64,000 nt of DNA from Streptomyces sp. BA2 (GTDB taxonomy: Bacteria > Actinomycetota > Actinomycetes > Streptomycetales > Streptomycetaceae). Position 1 is the first letter of the stretch. Every line of letters begins with the position of its first letter. This document shows, in pieces, positions 36,477-45,777 of the stretch. The notes under the pieces were generated by a model. That model had not been told where the DNA came from. It made no database searches and saw only the letters and a program-made list of their open reading frames with translations. Location of the stretch: assembly GCF_009769735.1 (NCBI RefSeq), contig NZ_WSRO01000002.1, forward strand, positions 6,869,001 through 6,933,000, in the 5' to 3' direction. The translations under genes were made by a program, and so were the position numbers.

Positions 36477-36545
36477 GGGTGGGTGGGTGGGAGAGCTTGT
36501 TCGTGCAGGGGGAGATGCGGGGTGATCGGGTGGGTGGGAGGGGGG
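36477..36545 (+). repeat. Two G-quadruplex motifs upstream of the second permease
   Basis: GGGTGGGTGGGTGGG (36477-36491) and GGGTGGGTGGGAGGGGGG (about 36528-36545) are canonical four-run motifs with single-base loops. Pyrimidine tracts CCCCCCACCCACCC (about 36443-36457) could alternatively pair with the first. The second ends 41 bases before the permease start. Confidence 0.75.
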
Positions 36546-36585
36546 TCTTGAAGTCGTGGGGGTGGCGTTGGGGCGAGGGGGGCTT

Positions 36586-39303
36586 ATGAGGCGGGGGGAG
36601 TTGGGGGTCTGGGGGTGCCTTGCCGTGCTTTTTGTTGTGCTCAGCGCCGTGGCCATCGCAGGGCCTGGGGTGCTGGACCGCGCCGCCGGGCGTGCCTTGG
36701 GGGACCGGCTCGAGCAGGTGCAGCGGGACGCGCCCGGCATCACCCACCGGGTGCGGTTCGGCGCGGAGGACGAGCAGGGCGGGGCGAAGAGCTCGCTGGG
36801 CGCCGACCTGCGGCGGGTCTCCACCGCCGTCGAGAACGCCGCCCCCGCCCCCCTCCGAGGCAAGCTGCTGCGCGACTCCACCCGGGTCGCCCTGCCCGGC
36901 GTACGGGCCCCTGACGGCACCACACTCTCCCTGGTGTACGCCTCCGACGCCCCGCCCCGCTCCGCGTACGCCGCTGGACGGCCCCCCGCCGCGCGGGGCC
37001 GCGTCGTGGAGATCGCCGTGTCCACCCACACCCGTGACGCCCTGAAGCTGCGCCTCGGGCAGGAACTCCGGCTCGGACGGGGCGCGTTGGAGATCGTGGA
37101 CGCACCGGCCCGGGTGGTCGGGTTCTACGCCGCGGATGGCGAGCGGCGGCTCTGGCGCGAGCAGCCCCTGCTCGCGCGCACGGGGCGGGACGCGCAGGGC
37201 GGTGCGGTGCGGTACGCAGGCGCCCTCCTCGCGCCGCGCGGCGTCGAACTGCTGCAGAGTCAGGCGGAGGCCGACCTCACCGTGATCTGGGGCATGCGCC
37301 TCGACCTCGGCGACGATGCCGCGCGCTTCGTCGGCGATCAGGGGCAGCGCGACTTCGAGCGCCTCATGCTCCGCTACCCGGACTCCGTGCGGGGCGTCAC
37401 GTGCGACCTCGGCATGATCAGCGGCGGCATGCCCTGCGCCTTCGGTTCGCATCCGGCCACCGAGTCGGAGACCGCCACCGAACTGCCGGACGCCTTGGAG
37501 GAGTTCCAGCGGCAGTGGCGGCAGGCCAGTGTCGTGATCTCCTTCGCGCTCGCCTCGGTGACGGCGGTCGGGCTCGCCGCCGTGGTGGTGGGCGCGCTCC
37601 TGTCCGTACGCCGTCGCCTCGACGCCCATCGGCTGCAACGCGCGCGTGGGGCATCGGCCCTGGGGATCGCGCTGGGACGTGCCGTGGCAACCGCACCGGC
37701 CGTGCTGCTGGGTTTCGTGGGCGGGTGCGTGGTCGCCTCGGCGCTGCCGGGGGCGTCGCCCGCGTACGGGCGAGGGCTGCTCGTCGCCGTGGGCGCGTGG
37801 CTGTTGCTGCCCCTGCTGACCTGGTGGGCCGTCCGGGACCGTGCCCTGCTTCGGGACAAGGCGGGAGGCGGTGGGCGCCGCGTCGTCGCCGAGGTGAGTG
37901 TCGTGGTCGTCGCAGCGGCGGGCGTCCTCGCACTGCGGGCCCGTGGGACCGCGGGCGGGGCGGGAAGCGATCCGCTGCTCGCCGCCGTGCCCGTGCTGCT
38001 CGGGCTCGCCACGGTCGTGGTGCTGGTGCGCCTCTACCCGTGGCCGGTACGCCTCGTCGCGCGCTGGGCCGCCCGTGGACGCGGAGCCGTGACCCTCATC
38101 GCGCTCTCCCGCGCCGCCAAGGAGGCTCCGGCTCGGGCGCTCGCGCTGCTCGTCCTGGTGGTGACGCTGGCCGGTGCCGTGTTCGGCGGTCTGGTCGCGG
38201 GGACGCTGACGGAGGGGCGGCGGGATGCCGCCGCCTGGCGGGTGGGCGCCGACGCGTCCTTCCTGGGAGCGGGGCGCGACCCGGACACCGCGAAGCGCGT
38301 GGCACGCGCGCGTGGAGTGCGGGAGAAGGTGGCGGTGCGGCAGCTGCGGGTCGATCCGGTGAGCACGAAGGACGGCGGGCGGTACGGGATCGCGAGCCTG
38401 GTGGGCGTCGACGGCGCGAAACTGCGCTCGGCGGCGGGGAGTTCGGCCGCCGCCCGCGCGCTGCGGGACGCCGGTCTCAGTGGCAGCAAGGGCGGTGGCG
38501 GCAGCGGCCGTGACATCCGCGTACTCGCCGACGCCGCCGACGCGGGGGACCTGCTGACCATCACCGTCCACGGCAAGGAGCGGCGCCTGCGCGTCGTGGG
38601 CACCCTCCCCGAAGCGGTGCGACGCGACCCCGCACTCGGCCCCGTAGGCGCCGCCACCGAGGCCAGGGACCACCTCCTGCTCGCCGACAACGGGGACCTC
38701 AAGGGCTTCGGCGCGAGCGAGTTCGAGGAGTCGGCCCTGCTCCTCTACGGCCCGCGCCTGGACGTCGCTGAGCTGCGCTCGGTGGTCCCGCGCGCCGCGC
38801 CCGGGGGCGCCGCCGGAGAGCTGCGGACCCGTGCCGAGGAGCAGGCCGAGGCCGACGAGGACGGTCTGATCGCGGCCCTGACCGCCGCGCACACCGCCTG
38901 CACCGCCCTGGCCGTGTTCCTCGCGCTGCTCGCCCTCGTGCTCGAACTCCTGCTGTCCGCCCCGGCACGCGGCAGCACCGCGGCCAGGCTGCGCACGCTG
39001 GGACTCGGAGGCCGCGCCACCGCCGGGCTGCATCTGCTCCAGCTGCTGCCCCTGGTGCTCGCGGCCGTGGCCGGCGGCGTCGCGCTCGGTCTGACGCTGC
39101 CCGGTCTGCTCGGACCCGCCCTCGACCTGCGGGAGTTCACCGGCGGGCCCACCGAGCCCGCCCTGCGGGCCGACGCGCTGTTCACCGTGGTTCTGGCGAC
39201 CGGAACCGTCGCCCTGATGGCCGTCGCGGTGGGTGTGGAGACCTGGCTGGGGCGGCGGCGTGGTCTTGGAGCTGTGCTGCGACTGGGGAGGAACGATGAC
39301 TGA
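36586..39303 (+). CDS. Second large FtsX-type ABC transporter permease
   Basis: 905 aa. TM1 (WGCLAVLFVVLSAVAIAG), then an extracytoplasmic domain of ~280 residues, a middle membrane block (~315-560), a second extracytoplasmic segment (~565-755), and a C-terminal FtsX block (~760-900) with LRTLGLGGRATAGLHLLQLL. It is related in plan to the 32305 permease but divergent in sequence. Start ATG at 36586 has GAGGGGGG just upstream. The next gene's ATG lies 8 bases inside this coding sequence, so permease and ATPase are translationally coupled and are probably one transporter. Substrate unknown. Confidence 0.85.
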   Translation: MRRGELGVWGCLAVLFVVLSAVAIAGPGVLDRAAGRALGDRLEQVQRDAPGITHRVRFGAEDEQGGAKSSLGADLRRVSTAVENAAPAPLRGKLLRDSTRVALPGVRAPDGTTLSLVYASDAPPRSAYAAGRPPAARGRVVEIAVSTHTRDALKLRLGQELRLGRGALEIVDAPARVVGFYAADGERRLWREQPLLARTGRDAQGGAVRYAGALLAPRGVELLQSQAEADLTVIWGMRLDLGDDAARFVGDQGQRDFERLMLRYPDSVRGVTCDLGMISGGMPCAFGSHPATESETATELPDALEEFQRQWRQASVVISFALASVTAVGLAAVVVGALLSVRRRLDAHRLQRARGASALGIALGRAVATAPAVLLGFVGGCVVASALPGASPAYGRGLLVAVGAWLLLPLLTWWAVRDRALLRDKAGGGGRRVVAEVSVVVVAAAGVLALRARGTAGGAGSDPLLAAVPVLLGLATVVVLVRLYPWPVRLVARWAARGRGAVTLIALSRAAKEAPARALALLVLVVTLAGAVFGGLVAGTLTEGRRDAAAWRVGADASFLGAGRDPDTAKRVARARGVREKVAVRQLRVDPVSTKDGGRYGIASLVGVDGAKLRSAAGSSAAARALRDAGLSGSKGGGGSGRDIRVLADAADAGDLLTITVHGKERRLRVVGTLPEAVRRDPALGPVGAATEARDHLLLADNGDLKGFGASEFEESALLLYGPRLDVAELRSVVPRAAPGGAAGELRTRAEEQAEADEDGLIAALTAAHTACTALAVFLALLALVLELLLSAPARGSTAARLRTLGLGGRATAGLHLLQLLPLVLAAVAGGVALGLTLPGLLGPALDLREFTGGPTEPALRADALFTVVLATGTVALMAVAVGVETWLGRRRGLGAVLRLGRNDD

Positions 39304-40210
39304 GCTCGCCGATCTGGAGGCCCGCGCGAACGCCGCGCGCCGTCCCGCGGGGGACGAGGGCCTTGTCGTCTGCGACAACCTCGTACGCGTCTATCGCACC
39401 GACAAGGTGGAGGTGCAGGCACTCCAGGGGCTCGACCTGGTGGTCGGGGAAGGGGAGTGCGTGGCCCTCGTGGGCGCGTCCGGCTCCGGCAAGTCCACCC
39501 TTCTGTCGATCCTCTCGGGGCTCGATCTGCCGACCGCGGGACGGGCCCGGGTCGCCGGGCACGACCTGCTCTCCATGGGGCGCCGCGAACGTCTGGGCTA
39601 CCGCAGGAACACCGTCGGGTTCGTATGGCAGCAGACGGGGCGCAATCTGCTCCCGTACCTCACGGCTGTCGAGAACGTGGCGCTGCCGATGAAGTACGCG
39701 CGCGTGCCCCGTCGCGAGCGCACGGCGCGGGCCGCCGAACTGCTCGGCGTGCTCGGTGTCGCGTACTGCGGCGACCGGCGGCCCGCCGAGCTGTCCGGCG
39801 GTGAGCAGCAGCGCGTCGCCGTGGCGGTCGCCACCGCCAACGCCCCGAAGGTGCTGCTCGCCGACGAGCCCACCGGGGAGCTGGACACGGCCAGTGGCGA
39901 GGAGGTGTTCGCCGCCCTTCGCCGTGCCAATGAGGAGCTCGGGGCGACCGTCCTGGTGGTCACGCATGATCCGCTCGTCTCCGGTCAGGTCCGCCGCACG
40001 GTGCGCATCCGGGACGGCCGTACGGCCACGGAGACGCTGCGTGAACAGGGCGGTGCGGGCGAGGAGTTCACGGTTCTGGACCGGGCGGGGCGGTTGCAGC
40101 TGCCGCGCGACTACGTGGAGCGCTACGGGCTGCGCGACCGCGTACGGCTCACGGAGGAGCCGGACCACATCGGCGTCTGGGGCGCGGGGCCGGACGACTT
40201 CACACCTTGA
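39296..40210 (+). CDS. ABC transporter ATP-binding protein (MacB/LolD type) with C-terminal extension
   Basis: 304 aa. Walker A is GASGSGKST, the Q-loop lies in FVWQQTGRN, the signature is LSGGEQQRVAVA, Walker B is VLLADEPTGELD, and the switch His is in VVTHDP. It partners the permease whose end it overlaps by 8 bases. Beyond the nucleotide-binding domain is a ~65-residue extension (EFTVLDRAGRLQLPRDYVER) resembling an AbrB/SpoVT-like 'strand-loop' element found in some streptomycete ABC ATPases. The start is fixed by the family N-terminus and the overlap. Confidence 0.92.
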   Translation: MTELADLEARANAARRPAGDEGLVVCDNLVRVYRTDKVEVQALQGLDLVVGEGECVALVGASGSGKSTLLSILSGLDLPTAGRARVAGHDLLSMGRRERLGYRRNTVGFVWQQTGRNLLPYLTAVENVALPMKYARVPRRERTARAAELLGVLGVAYCGDRRPAELSGGEQQRVAVAVATANAPKVLLADEPTGELDTASGEEVFAALRRANEELGATVLVVTHDPLVSGQVRRTVRIRDGRTATETLREQGGAGEEFTVLDRAGRLQLPRDYVERYGLRDRVRLTEEPDHIGVWGAGPDDFTP

Positions 40211-40289
40211 CGGAAGTCAGGTCCGTACCTATGGTCACGGCCCAACACGCGTGTTCAGAAAGGTACTTGACGTTCACATACGAGAATGG

Positions 40290-41528
40290 ATGGCTCTTCG
40301 CATGGCTGACACCCCCACACCCGTGCGCCACCACCGCAGACCCCGCACGGCAGTCCTCGCCACGCTCGCCTCCGTGGTGACCGCCCTGGTCGCCGCCCTC
40401 CTCGCCTGGCCCGGCGCCGAACGCGCCGACGCCGCGCCCAGCACCTTCAGCCACCCCGGAGTCACCGTCTCCCGCGGCCAGTTGGACTTCACCAGGGAGA
40501 AGGTCAACGCCGGCGCCCAGCCCTGGAAGGGCGCCTACAACCAGATGATGGGCAGCAAGTACGCCTCCCTCTCGCGCACGCCCAAGCCCCGCGCGGTCGT
40601 CGAGTGCGGCTCCTACTCGGACCCCAACCACGGCTGCACCGACGAGCGCGAGGACGCGATAGCCGCGTACACCACGGCACTCGCCTGGTACATCACCCGC
40701 GACGACCGCTACGCCAAGAAGTCCATCCAGCTGATGGACGCCTGGTCCGGCACCATCAAGGACCACACCAACAGCAACGCCCCCCTGCAGGCCGGCTGGG
40801 CGGGCTCGTCCTGGCCCAAGGCCGCCGAGATCATCAAGCACACGTACACCGGCGGTTGGGGCAACTCGGGCCGCTTCGCGACGATGCTGCGCAACGTCTA
40901 CCTGCCCGAGATCATCAACGGCTCCAATTCCAACGGCAACTGGGAGCTGTCGATGATGGAGGCCGCCATCGGCATCTCCGTCTTCATCGAGGACAAGGGG
41001 GCGTACGACAAGGCGATGGCGAAGTTCCGCACGCGTACCGCCGCGTACGTCTATCTCGCATCCGACGGCGAGCTGCCGAAGACCGTGCCGAGCCAGAACC
41101 TGGACACCCGCGCGAAGATCGTCAAGTACTGGCAGGGACAGGGCACCTTCACCACCGGGCTCACCCAGGAGACGTGCCGCGACTTCACCCACACCGGATA
41201 CGGACTCTCCGCGATCTCCCATGTCGCCGAGACCAGCCGCATCCAGGGCGAGGACCTCTACAAGACGGACGTGGGCGAGCGGCTGCGCCAGGGCCTCGGT
41301 TTTCAGGCCAAGTACGAACTGGGCGAGGCGCCCCCGAGCTCGCTCTGCGGCGGCTCGGTCCACCGGGCCCTCGGGCCGGTCACCGAGGTCGGCTACAACG
41401 CGCTCCACAACCGCCTCGGCCACGCCATGACCAACACCCAGAAGCTCACCGAGCAGAAGCGCCCGGCGGGTTCCAACAACCTGTTCGTCGCCTGGGAGAC
41501 CCTGACCCACGCCGACAACCCCAGCTGA
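40290..41528 (+). CDS. Secreted alginate-lyase-family protein
   Basis: 412 aa. A long n-region with HHRRPRT and a hydrophobic core ending AERADAAPS predicts export, possibly by Tat (paired arginines). The mature part is an alpha/alpha-toroid of the alginate lyase family (PF05426-like): NGNWELSMMEAAIGIS is the conserved Asn/Trp region and FTHTGYGLSAISHVAET carries the catalytic-type His/Tyr. Substrate may be alginate or another uronate polymer. ATG at 40290 was chosen; ATG at 40302 is also in frame. It is followed by a hairpin and sits between two ABC ATPase genes with no obvious link to them. Confidence 0.85.
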   Translation: MALRMADTPTPVRHHRRPRTAVLATLASVVTALVAALLAWPGAERADAAPSTFSHPGVTVSRGQLDFTREKVNAGAQPWKGAYNQMMGSKYASLSRTPKPRAVVECGSYSDPNHGCTDEREDAIAAYTTALAWYITRDDRYAKKSIQLMDAWSGTIKDHTNSNAPLQAGWAGSSWPKAAEIIKHTYTGGWGNSGRFATMLRNVYLPEIINGSNSNGNWELSMMEAAIGISVFIEDKGAYDKAMAKFRTRTAAYVYLASDGELPKTVPSQNLDTRAKIVKYWQGQGTFTTGLTQETCRDFTHTGYGLSAISHVAETSRIQGEDLYKTDVGERLRQGLGFQAKYELGEAPPSSLCGGSVHRALGPVTEVGYNALHNRLGHAMTNTQKLTEQKRPAGSNNLFVAWETLTHADNPS

Positions 41529-41541
41529 AACGGACCTTGTT

Positions 41542-41578
41542 CGGCCGGGCGTGCGGTGACCATACTGGCGCCCGGCCG
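41542..41578 (+). terminator. Hairpin after the alginate-lyase-like gene
   Basis: CGGCCGGGCG (41542-41551) pairs with CGCCCGGCCG (41569-41578). The loop holds CATACT, which also resembles a -10 box, so this may be a terminator merged with the promoter of the next gene. Confidence 0.6.
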
Positions 41579-41603
41579 GGCAGGACCGTACGGGGGAGTG
41601 GGC

Positions 41604-42284
41604 ATGACCGAGAGCGCGGTCGTCGTCGAGGATCTGCACCGCACCTACGGCAGTGGCGCGTCCGCTGTGCACGCCTTGCGCGGTGTCTCCTTCACCGTCC
41701 CGCGCGGTGAGCTGGTCGCCCTGAAGGGGCGCTCGGGGTCCGGCAAGACCACGCTGCTCAACCTCGTCGGCGGGCTCGACACCCCCGACGCGGGGAAGAT
41801 CACCGTCGAAGGGCTCGAACTCGCGGGACTCGGCGAGGACGGCCTCCTGGAGCTGCGCCGCGACCACGTCGGCTTCATCTTCCAGTCCTTCGGACTCATC
41901 CCGATCCTCACCGCCGCCGAGAACGTCGGCGTACCCCTTCGGCTCCGGAAGACCGATCCCCGCGCGCGTGAGGAGCGCGTCGCGCTGCTGCTCGCGCTCG
42001 TCGGCCTCGCCGACCACGCCGAGCAGCGGCCGGGCGAGCTCTCCGGAGGACAGCAGCAGCGCGTGGCGATCGCCCGCGCGCTCGCCAACAAGCCCTCCCT
42101 GCTCATCGCGGACGAGCCCACCGGACAGCTGGACGCCGAGACCGGGCTCGCCGTGATGGAGCTGCTGCGTGCCGTCGTCCGCGGCGAGGGCGTCACCGCA
42201 CTGGTCGCCACGCACGACGCGGCGCTGCTGGACCTCGCCGACCGGGTCCTGGAGCTGAGCGACGGCGAGATCGTCGAACGCTGA
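41604..42284 (+). CDS. ABC transporter ATP-binding protein (MacB/LolD type)
   Basis: 226 aa. Walker [11 protein letters not shown]-loop in FIFQSFGL, signature [15 protein letters not shown], Walker [13 protein letters not shown] and His in VATHDA are complete. It is a stand-alone nucleotide-binding subunit of the class that pairs with FtsX-type permeases. No permease adjoins it, so it is the candidate partner for the orphan permease at 32305. The ATG at 41604 follows GGGGGAG. kdpD starts 130 bases later. Confidence 0.92.
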   Translation: MTESAVVVEDLHRTYGSGASAVHALRGVSFTVPRGELVALKGRSGSGKTTLLNLVGGLDTPDAGKITVEGLELAGLGEDGLLELRRDHVGFIFQSFGLIPILTAAENVGVPLRLRKTDPRAREERVALLLALVGLADHAEQRPGELSGGQQQRVAIARALANKPSLLIADEPTGQLDAETGLAVMELLRAVVRGEGVTALVATHDAALLDLADRVLELSDGEIVER

Positions 42285-42312
42285 GCACCGCGGCCCGCCC
42301 CATCAGGGTTGC

Positions 42313-42371
42313 GTCAAAGAGCGCCCCCCGGCGCACCCTCGCCCGATATGCGGGAAATGTTGGCCGTAAGG
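42313..42371 (+). promoter_or_regulatory. kdpD upstream motifs shared with the kdpF upstream region
   Basis: GTCAAAGAGCGCC (42313-42325) resembles GTCAATGGAGCGCC at 27391-27404, and GGCCGTAAGG (42362-42371) is identical to 27408-27417. The order and orientation are the same. This suggests KdpE also controls kdpDE. Confidence 0.5.
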
Positions 42372-42413
42372 TCGACGCTGCGTACACAGCAGTTTCGGGA
42401 AGACAATGGGGCC

Positions 42414-44960
42414 ATGGCACGCGGCAAGCTTCGGATATACCTCGGTTCGGCACCGGGCGTCGGCAAGACGTACGCGATGCTGTCCGAGGCGCACCGCCGC
42501 ATCGAGCGCGGCACCGACTGCGTGGTCGCCTTCGTGGAGCACCACGACAGGCCGCGCACCGAGGTGATGCTGCACGGCCTGGAGCAGGTGCCCCGCAAGG
42601 AGCTCGACTACCGCGGCACCCTCTTCACCGAGATGGACGTCGACGCCGCCCTGGAGCGCGCCCCCGCTGTCGCCCTCGTGGACGAACTGGCGCACACGAA
42701 CGTCCCCGGCTCCCGCAACGCCAAACGCTGGCAGGACGTCGAGGAGCTCCTCGCCGCGGGCATCGACGTCGTCTCGACCGTGAACATCCAGCACCTGGAG
42801 TCTCTCGGCGACGTCGTCGAGTCGATCACCGGCGTACGCCAGCGCGAGACGGTGCCGGACGAAGTGGTGCGGCGCGCGGACCAGATCGAGCTCGTCGACA
42901 TGTCGCCACAGGCGCTGCGCCGCCGCATGGCGCACGGCAACATCTACAAGCCCGACCGGGTCGACGCGGCCCTTTCCAACTACTTCCGGCCCGGCAACCT
43001 CACCGCCCTGCGCGAGCTCGCGCTGCTCTGGGTCGCCGACCGGGTCGACGAGTACCTCCAGCAGTACCGCGGCGAGCACGACATCCGCTCCACCTGGCAG
43101 GCCCGTGAGCGCATCGCCGTCGGCCTCACCGGCGGACCCGAGGGCCGCACGCTGATCCGTCGCGCCTCGCGGATGGCCGCCAAGGGCTCCGGCAGCGAGA
43201 TCCTCGCCGTCTACATCGCCCGCAGCGACGGCCTGACCGCCGCCTCGCCCAAGGAACTCGCGGTCCAGCGCACCCTGGTGGAGGACCTGGGCGGCACCTT
43301 CCACCACGTCATCGGCGACGACATACCCGCCGCGCTGCTCGACTTCGCCCGCGGCGTGAACGCCACCCAGATCGTCCTCGGCTCCTCGCGCCGCAAGACT
43401 TGGCAGTACATCTTCGGGCCCGGCGTCGGCGCGACGGTGGCCCGCGAATCGGGCCCCGACCTGGACGTCCACATCGTCACGCACGACGAGGTCGCCAAGG
43501 GCCGCGGCCTGCCCGTGGCGCGCGGGGCCCGCCTCGGGCGGTCCCGGAGCATCTGGGGCTGGCTGGTGGGCGTGGGCGGCCCGGCGCTCCTGACGCTCCT
43601 CCTGACCCATGTGGACGCGGACCTGGGGCTCGCCAACGACATGCTGCTGTTCCTGACGCTCACCGTCGCCGCCGCTCTGCTCGGCGGTCTCCTTCCGGCC
43701 CTGGCGTCGGCCGCGTTCGGCTCGCTGCTCCTGAACTACTACTTCACGCCGCCACTGCACCTGTGGACGATCTCCGACTCCAAGAACATCGTCGCGATCA
43801 TCGTCTTCGTGGGCGTCGCCATCTCCGTCGCCTCCGTCGTGGACCTCGCCGCCCGCCGCACCCACCAGGCCGCCAGGCTGCGCGCGGAGTCGGAGATACT
43901 CTCCTTCCTCGCCGGCAGCGTGCTGCGCGGCGAGACCTCGCTCGACGCGCTCCTGGAACGGGTGCGCGAGACCTTCAGCATGGACTCGGTGGCCCTCCTG
44001 GAGCGGGCGAGCGACGTCGCCCCCTGGACCTGCGCGGGCAGGGTCGGCGAGGGCCGCATGCTCGACCGCCCGGAGGACGCGGACGTGGACATGCCGGTCG
44101 GCGACCACATGGCGCTCGCCCTGTCCGGCCGGGTGCTGCCCGCCGAGGACCGCCGGGTGCTCGCCGCGTTCGCCGCGCAGGCCGCCGTGGTCCTGGACCG
44201 TCAGCGCCTGAAGTCCGAGGCCGACCAGGCCCGCACCCTCGCCGAGGGCAACCGCATCCGTACCGCGCTGCTCGCCGCCGTCAGCCATGACCTGCGTACG
44301 CCACTCGCGGGCATCAAGGCCGCCGTCTCGTCCCTGCGCTCCGACGACGTGGCCTGGTCCGCCGAGGACCAGGCCGAGCTCCTCGAAGGCATCGAGGACG
44401 GCGCCGACCGCCTTGACCACCTGGTCGGCAACCTCCTGGACATGTCCCGCCTGCAGACCGGCACCGTCACCCCGCTGATCCGCGCGATCGACCTCGACGA
44501 GGTCGTCCCGATGGCGCTCGGCGGCGTCCCCGACGGCAGCGCGGACCTCGACATCCCCGAGACGCTGCCCATGGTCTCCGTCGACAAGGGCCTCCTGGAG
44601 CGCGCGGTCGCCAACATCGTCGAGAACGCGGTCAAGTACAGCCGCGACGCCGAACCGGTCCTGGTCTCCGCGAGCACGCTCGGCGACCGCGTCGAACTGC
44701 GCGTCGTGGACCGCGGCCCCGGCGTCCCCGACGGAGCCAAGGACCGCATCTTCGAACCGTTTCAGCGCTACGGTGACGCTCCGCGCGGCGCGGGCGTGGG
44801 CCTCGGCCTCGCGGTCGCACGCGGCTTCGTCGAGTCCATGGGCGGCACGCTGGAGGCCGAGGACACCCCCGGCGGCGGCCTCACCATGGTCCTGACCCTG
44901 CGGGCGGCGGCGGGCGGACCGCAGGCCCTGCCGGACCTCTCCGCCCAGGCCGCCTCATGA
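42414..44960 (+). CDS. kdpD: KdpD sensor histidine kinase
   Basis: 848 aa, full length for KdpD. The cytoplasmic N-terminal domain has Walker A (GSAPGVGKT) and ALVDELAHTN. A Usp-like domain follows (~230-360, IVLGSSRRKTW). There are four transmembrane helices (~380-480) and a GAF-like domain (~500-600). The H-box AVSHDLRTPLAG puts the phospho-acceptor at His625, and NIVENAVKYS and GVGLGLAVARGF complete the kinase. It senses K+ limitation or osmotic stress and phosphorylates KdpE. The start at 42414 gives the usual MARGKLRIYLGSAPG. It overlaps kdpE by 4 bases if kdpE uses its upstream start. Confidence 0.95.
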   Translation: MARGKLRIYLGSAPGVGKTYAMLSEAHRRIERGTDCVVAFVEHHDRPRTEVMLHGLEQVPRKELDYRGTLFTEMDVDAALERAPAVALVDELAHTNVPGSRNAKRWQDVEELLAAGIDVVSTVNIQHLESLGDVVESITGVRQRETVPDEVVRRADQIELVDMSPQALRRRMAHGNIYKPDRVDAALSNYFRPGNLTALRELALLWVADRVDEYLQQYRGEHDIRSTWQARERIAVGLTGGPEGRTLIRRASRMAAKGSGSEILAVYIARSDGLTAASPKELAVQRTLVEDLGGTFHHVIGDDIPAALLDFARGVNATQIVLGSSRRKTWQYIFGPGVGATVARESGPDLDVHIVTHDEVAKGRGLPVARGARLGRSRSIWGWLVGVGGPALLTLLLTHVDADLGLANDMLLFLTLTVAAALLGGLLPALASAAFGSLLLNYYFTPPLHLWTISDSKNIVAIIVFVGVAISVASVVDLAARRTHQAARLRAESEILSFLAGSVLRGETSLDALLERVRETFSMDSVALLERASDVAPWTCAGRVGEGRMLDRPEDADVDMPVGDHMALALSGRVLPAEDRRVLAAFAAQAAVVLDRQRLKSEADQARTLAEGNRIRTALLAAVSHDLRTPLAGIKAAVSSLRSDDVAWSAEDQAELLEGIEDGADRLDHLVGNLLDMSRLQTGTVTPLIRAIDLDEVVPMALGGVPDGSADLDIPETLPMVSVDKGLLERAVANIVENAVKYSRDAEPVLVSASTLGDRVELRVVDRGPGVPDGAKDRIFEPFQRYGDAPRGAGVGLGLAVARGFVESMGGTLEAEDTPGGGLTMVLTLRAAAGGPQALPDLSAQAAS

Positions 44961-45004
44961 CCGCCGAGACGGCTACAACTGACAAGCCCGAAAGGCAGGT
45001 ACGC

Positions 45005-45688
45005 ATGACCCGGGTGCTCGTGGTCGACGACGAGCCGCAGATCGTACGCGCCCTCGTGATCAACCTGAAGGCGCGCAAGTACGACGTGGACGCGGCCCCG
45101 GACGGGGCCACCGCGCTCCAGCTCGCCGCCGCTCGCCACCCCGACGTGATCGTGCTCGACCTCGGCCTGCCCGACATGGACGGAGTCGAGGTCATCAGGG
45201 GCCTGCGCGGCTGGACGCGCGTCCCGATCCTGGTGCTCTCCGCGCGGCACAGCTCGGACGAGAAGGTCGAGGCGCTCGACGCGGGCGCCGACGACTACGT
45301 CACCAAGCCCTTCGGCATGGATGAGCTCCTGGCCCGGCTCCGGGCCTCCATCCGCAGGGCCGAGCCCACCGGAGCGGGCGAGGACGACGTGATGGTGGAC
45401 ACGGAGCACTTCACGGTCGACCTGGCCGCCAAGAAGGTCAACCGCGACGGGCGCGACGTACGCCTGACGCCCACCGAGTGGCATCTCCTCGAAGTCCTGG
45501 TGCGCAACACCGGGCGTCTGGTCAGCCAGAAGCAGCTGCTCCAGGAGGTGTGGGGCCCTTCGTACGGTACGGAGACGAACTACCTGCGCGTCTACATGGC
45601 ACAGCTGCGCCGCAAGCTGGAGGCGGACCCCGCGCATCCGCGGCACTTCATCACCGAGCCGGGAATGGGTTACAGGTTCGAGCGATGA
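45005..45688 (+). CDS. kdpE: KdpE response regulator (OmpR family)
   Basis: 227 aa from the ATG at 45005, which follows GGCAGG and begins MTRVLVVDDEPQ as in the family. An in-frame ATG at 44957 forms an ATGA overlap with the kdpD stop and would add 16 residues; both may be used. Asp52 in VIVLDLGLPDMDG is the acceptor; Thr/Ser in VLSARH and Lys in YVTKPFG complete the receiver. The winged helix includes LTPTEWHLLEVLVRN and YMAQLRRKLE. It is expected to activate kdpFABC; candidate sites lie upstream of kdpF and kdpD. Confidence 0.94.
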   Translation: MTRVLVVDDEPQIVRALVINLKARKYDVDAAPDGATALQLAAARHPDVIVLDLGLPDMDGVEVIRGLRGWTRVPILVLSARHSSDEKVEALDAGADDYVTKPFGMDELLARLRASIRRAEPTGAGEDDVMVDTEHFTVDLAAKKVNRDGRDVRLTPTEWHLLEVLVRNTGRLVSQKQLLQEVWGPSYGTETNYLRVYMAQLRRKLEADPAHPRHFITEPGMGYRFER

Positions 45689-45777
45689 GTCAAGGGTCGG
45701 GGACGGGCTGAGCGGGCATAAGCACAGATGAGCGCACCCATTGCGGCGCTGTCGGCGACCCCCGGTACGCTTCCTGT

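Noticed and set aside
34728..36589. Several long open frames across the hairpin array on both strands
   Set aside because: They repeat the same peptide in shifted frames because the repeat unit is 169 bp, have no ribosome sites and show Cys/Arg/Gly-rich composition typical of random GC-rich translation.
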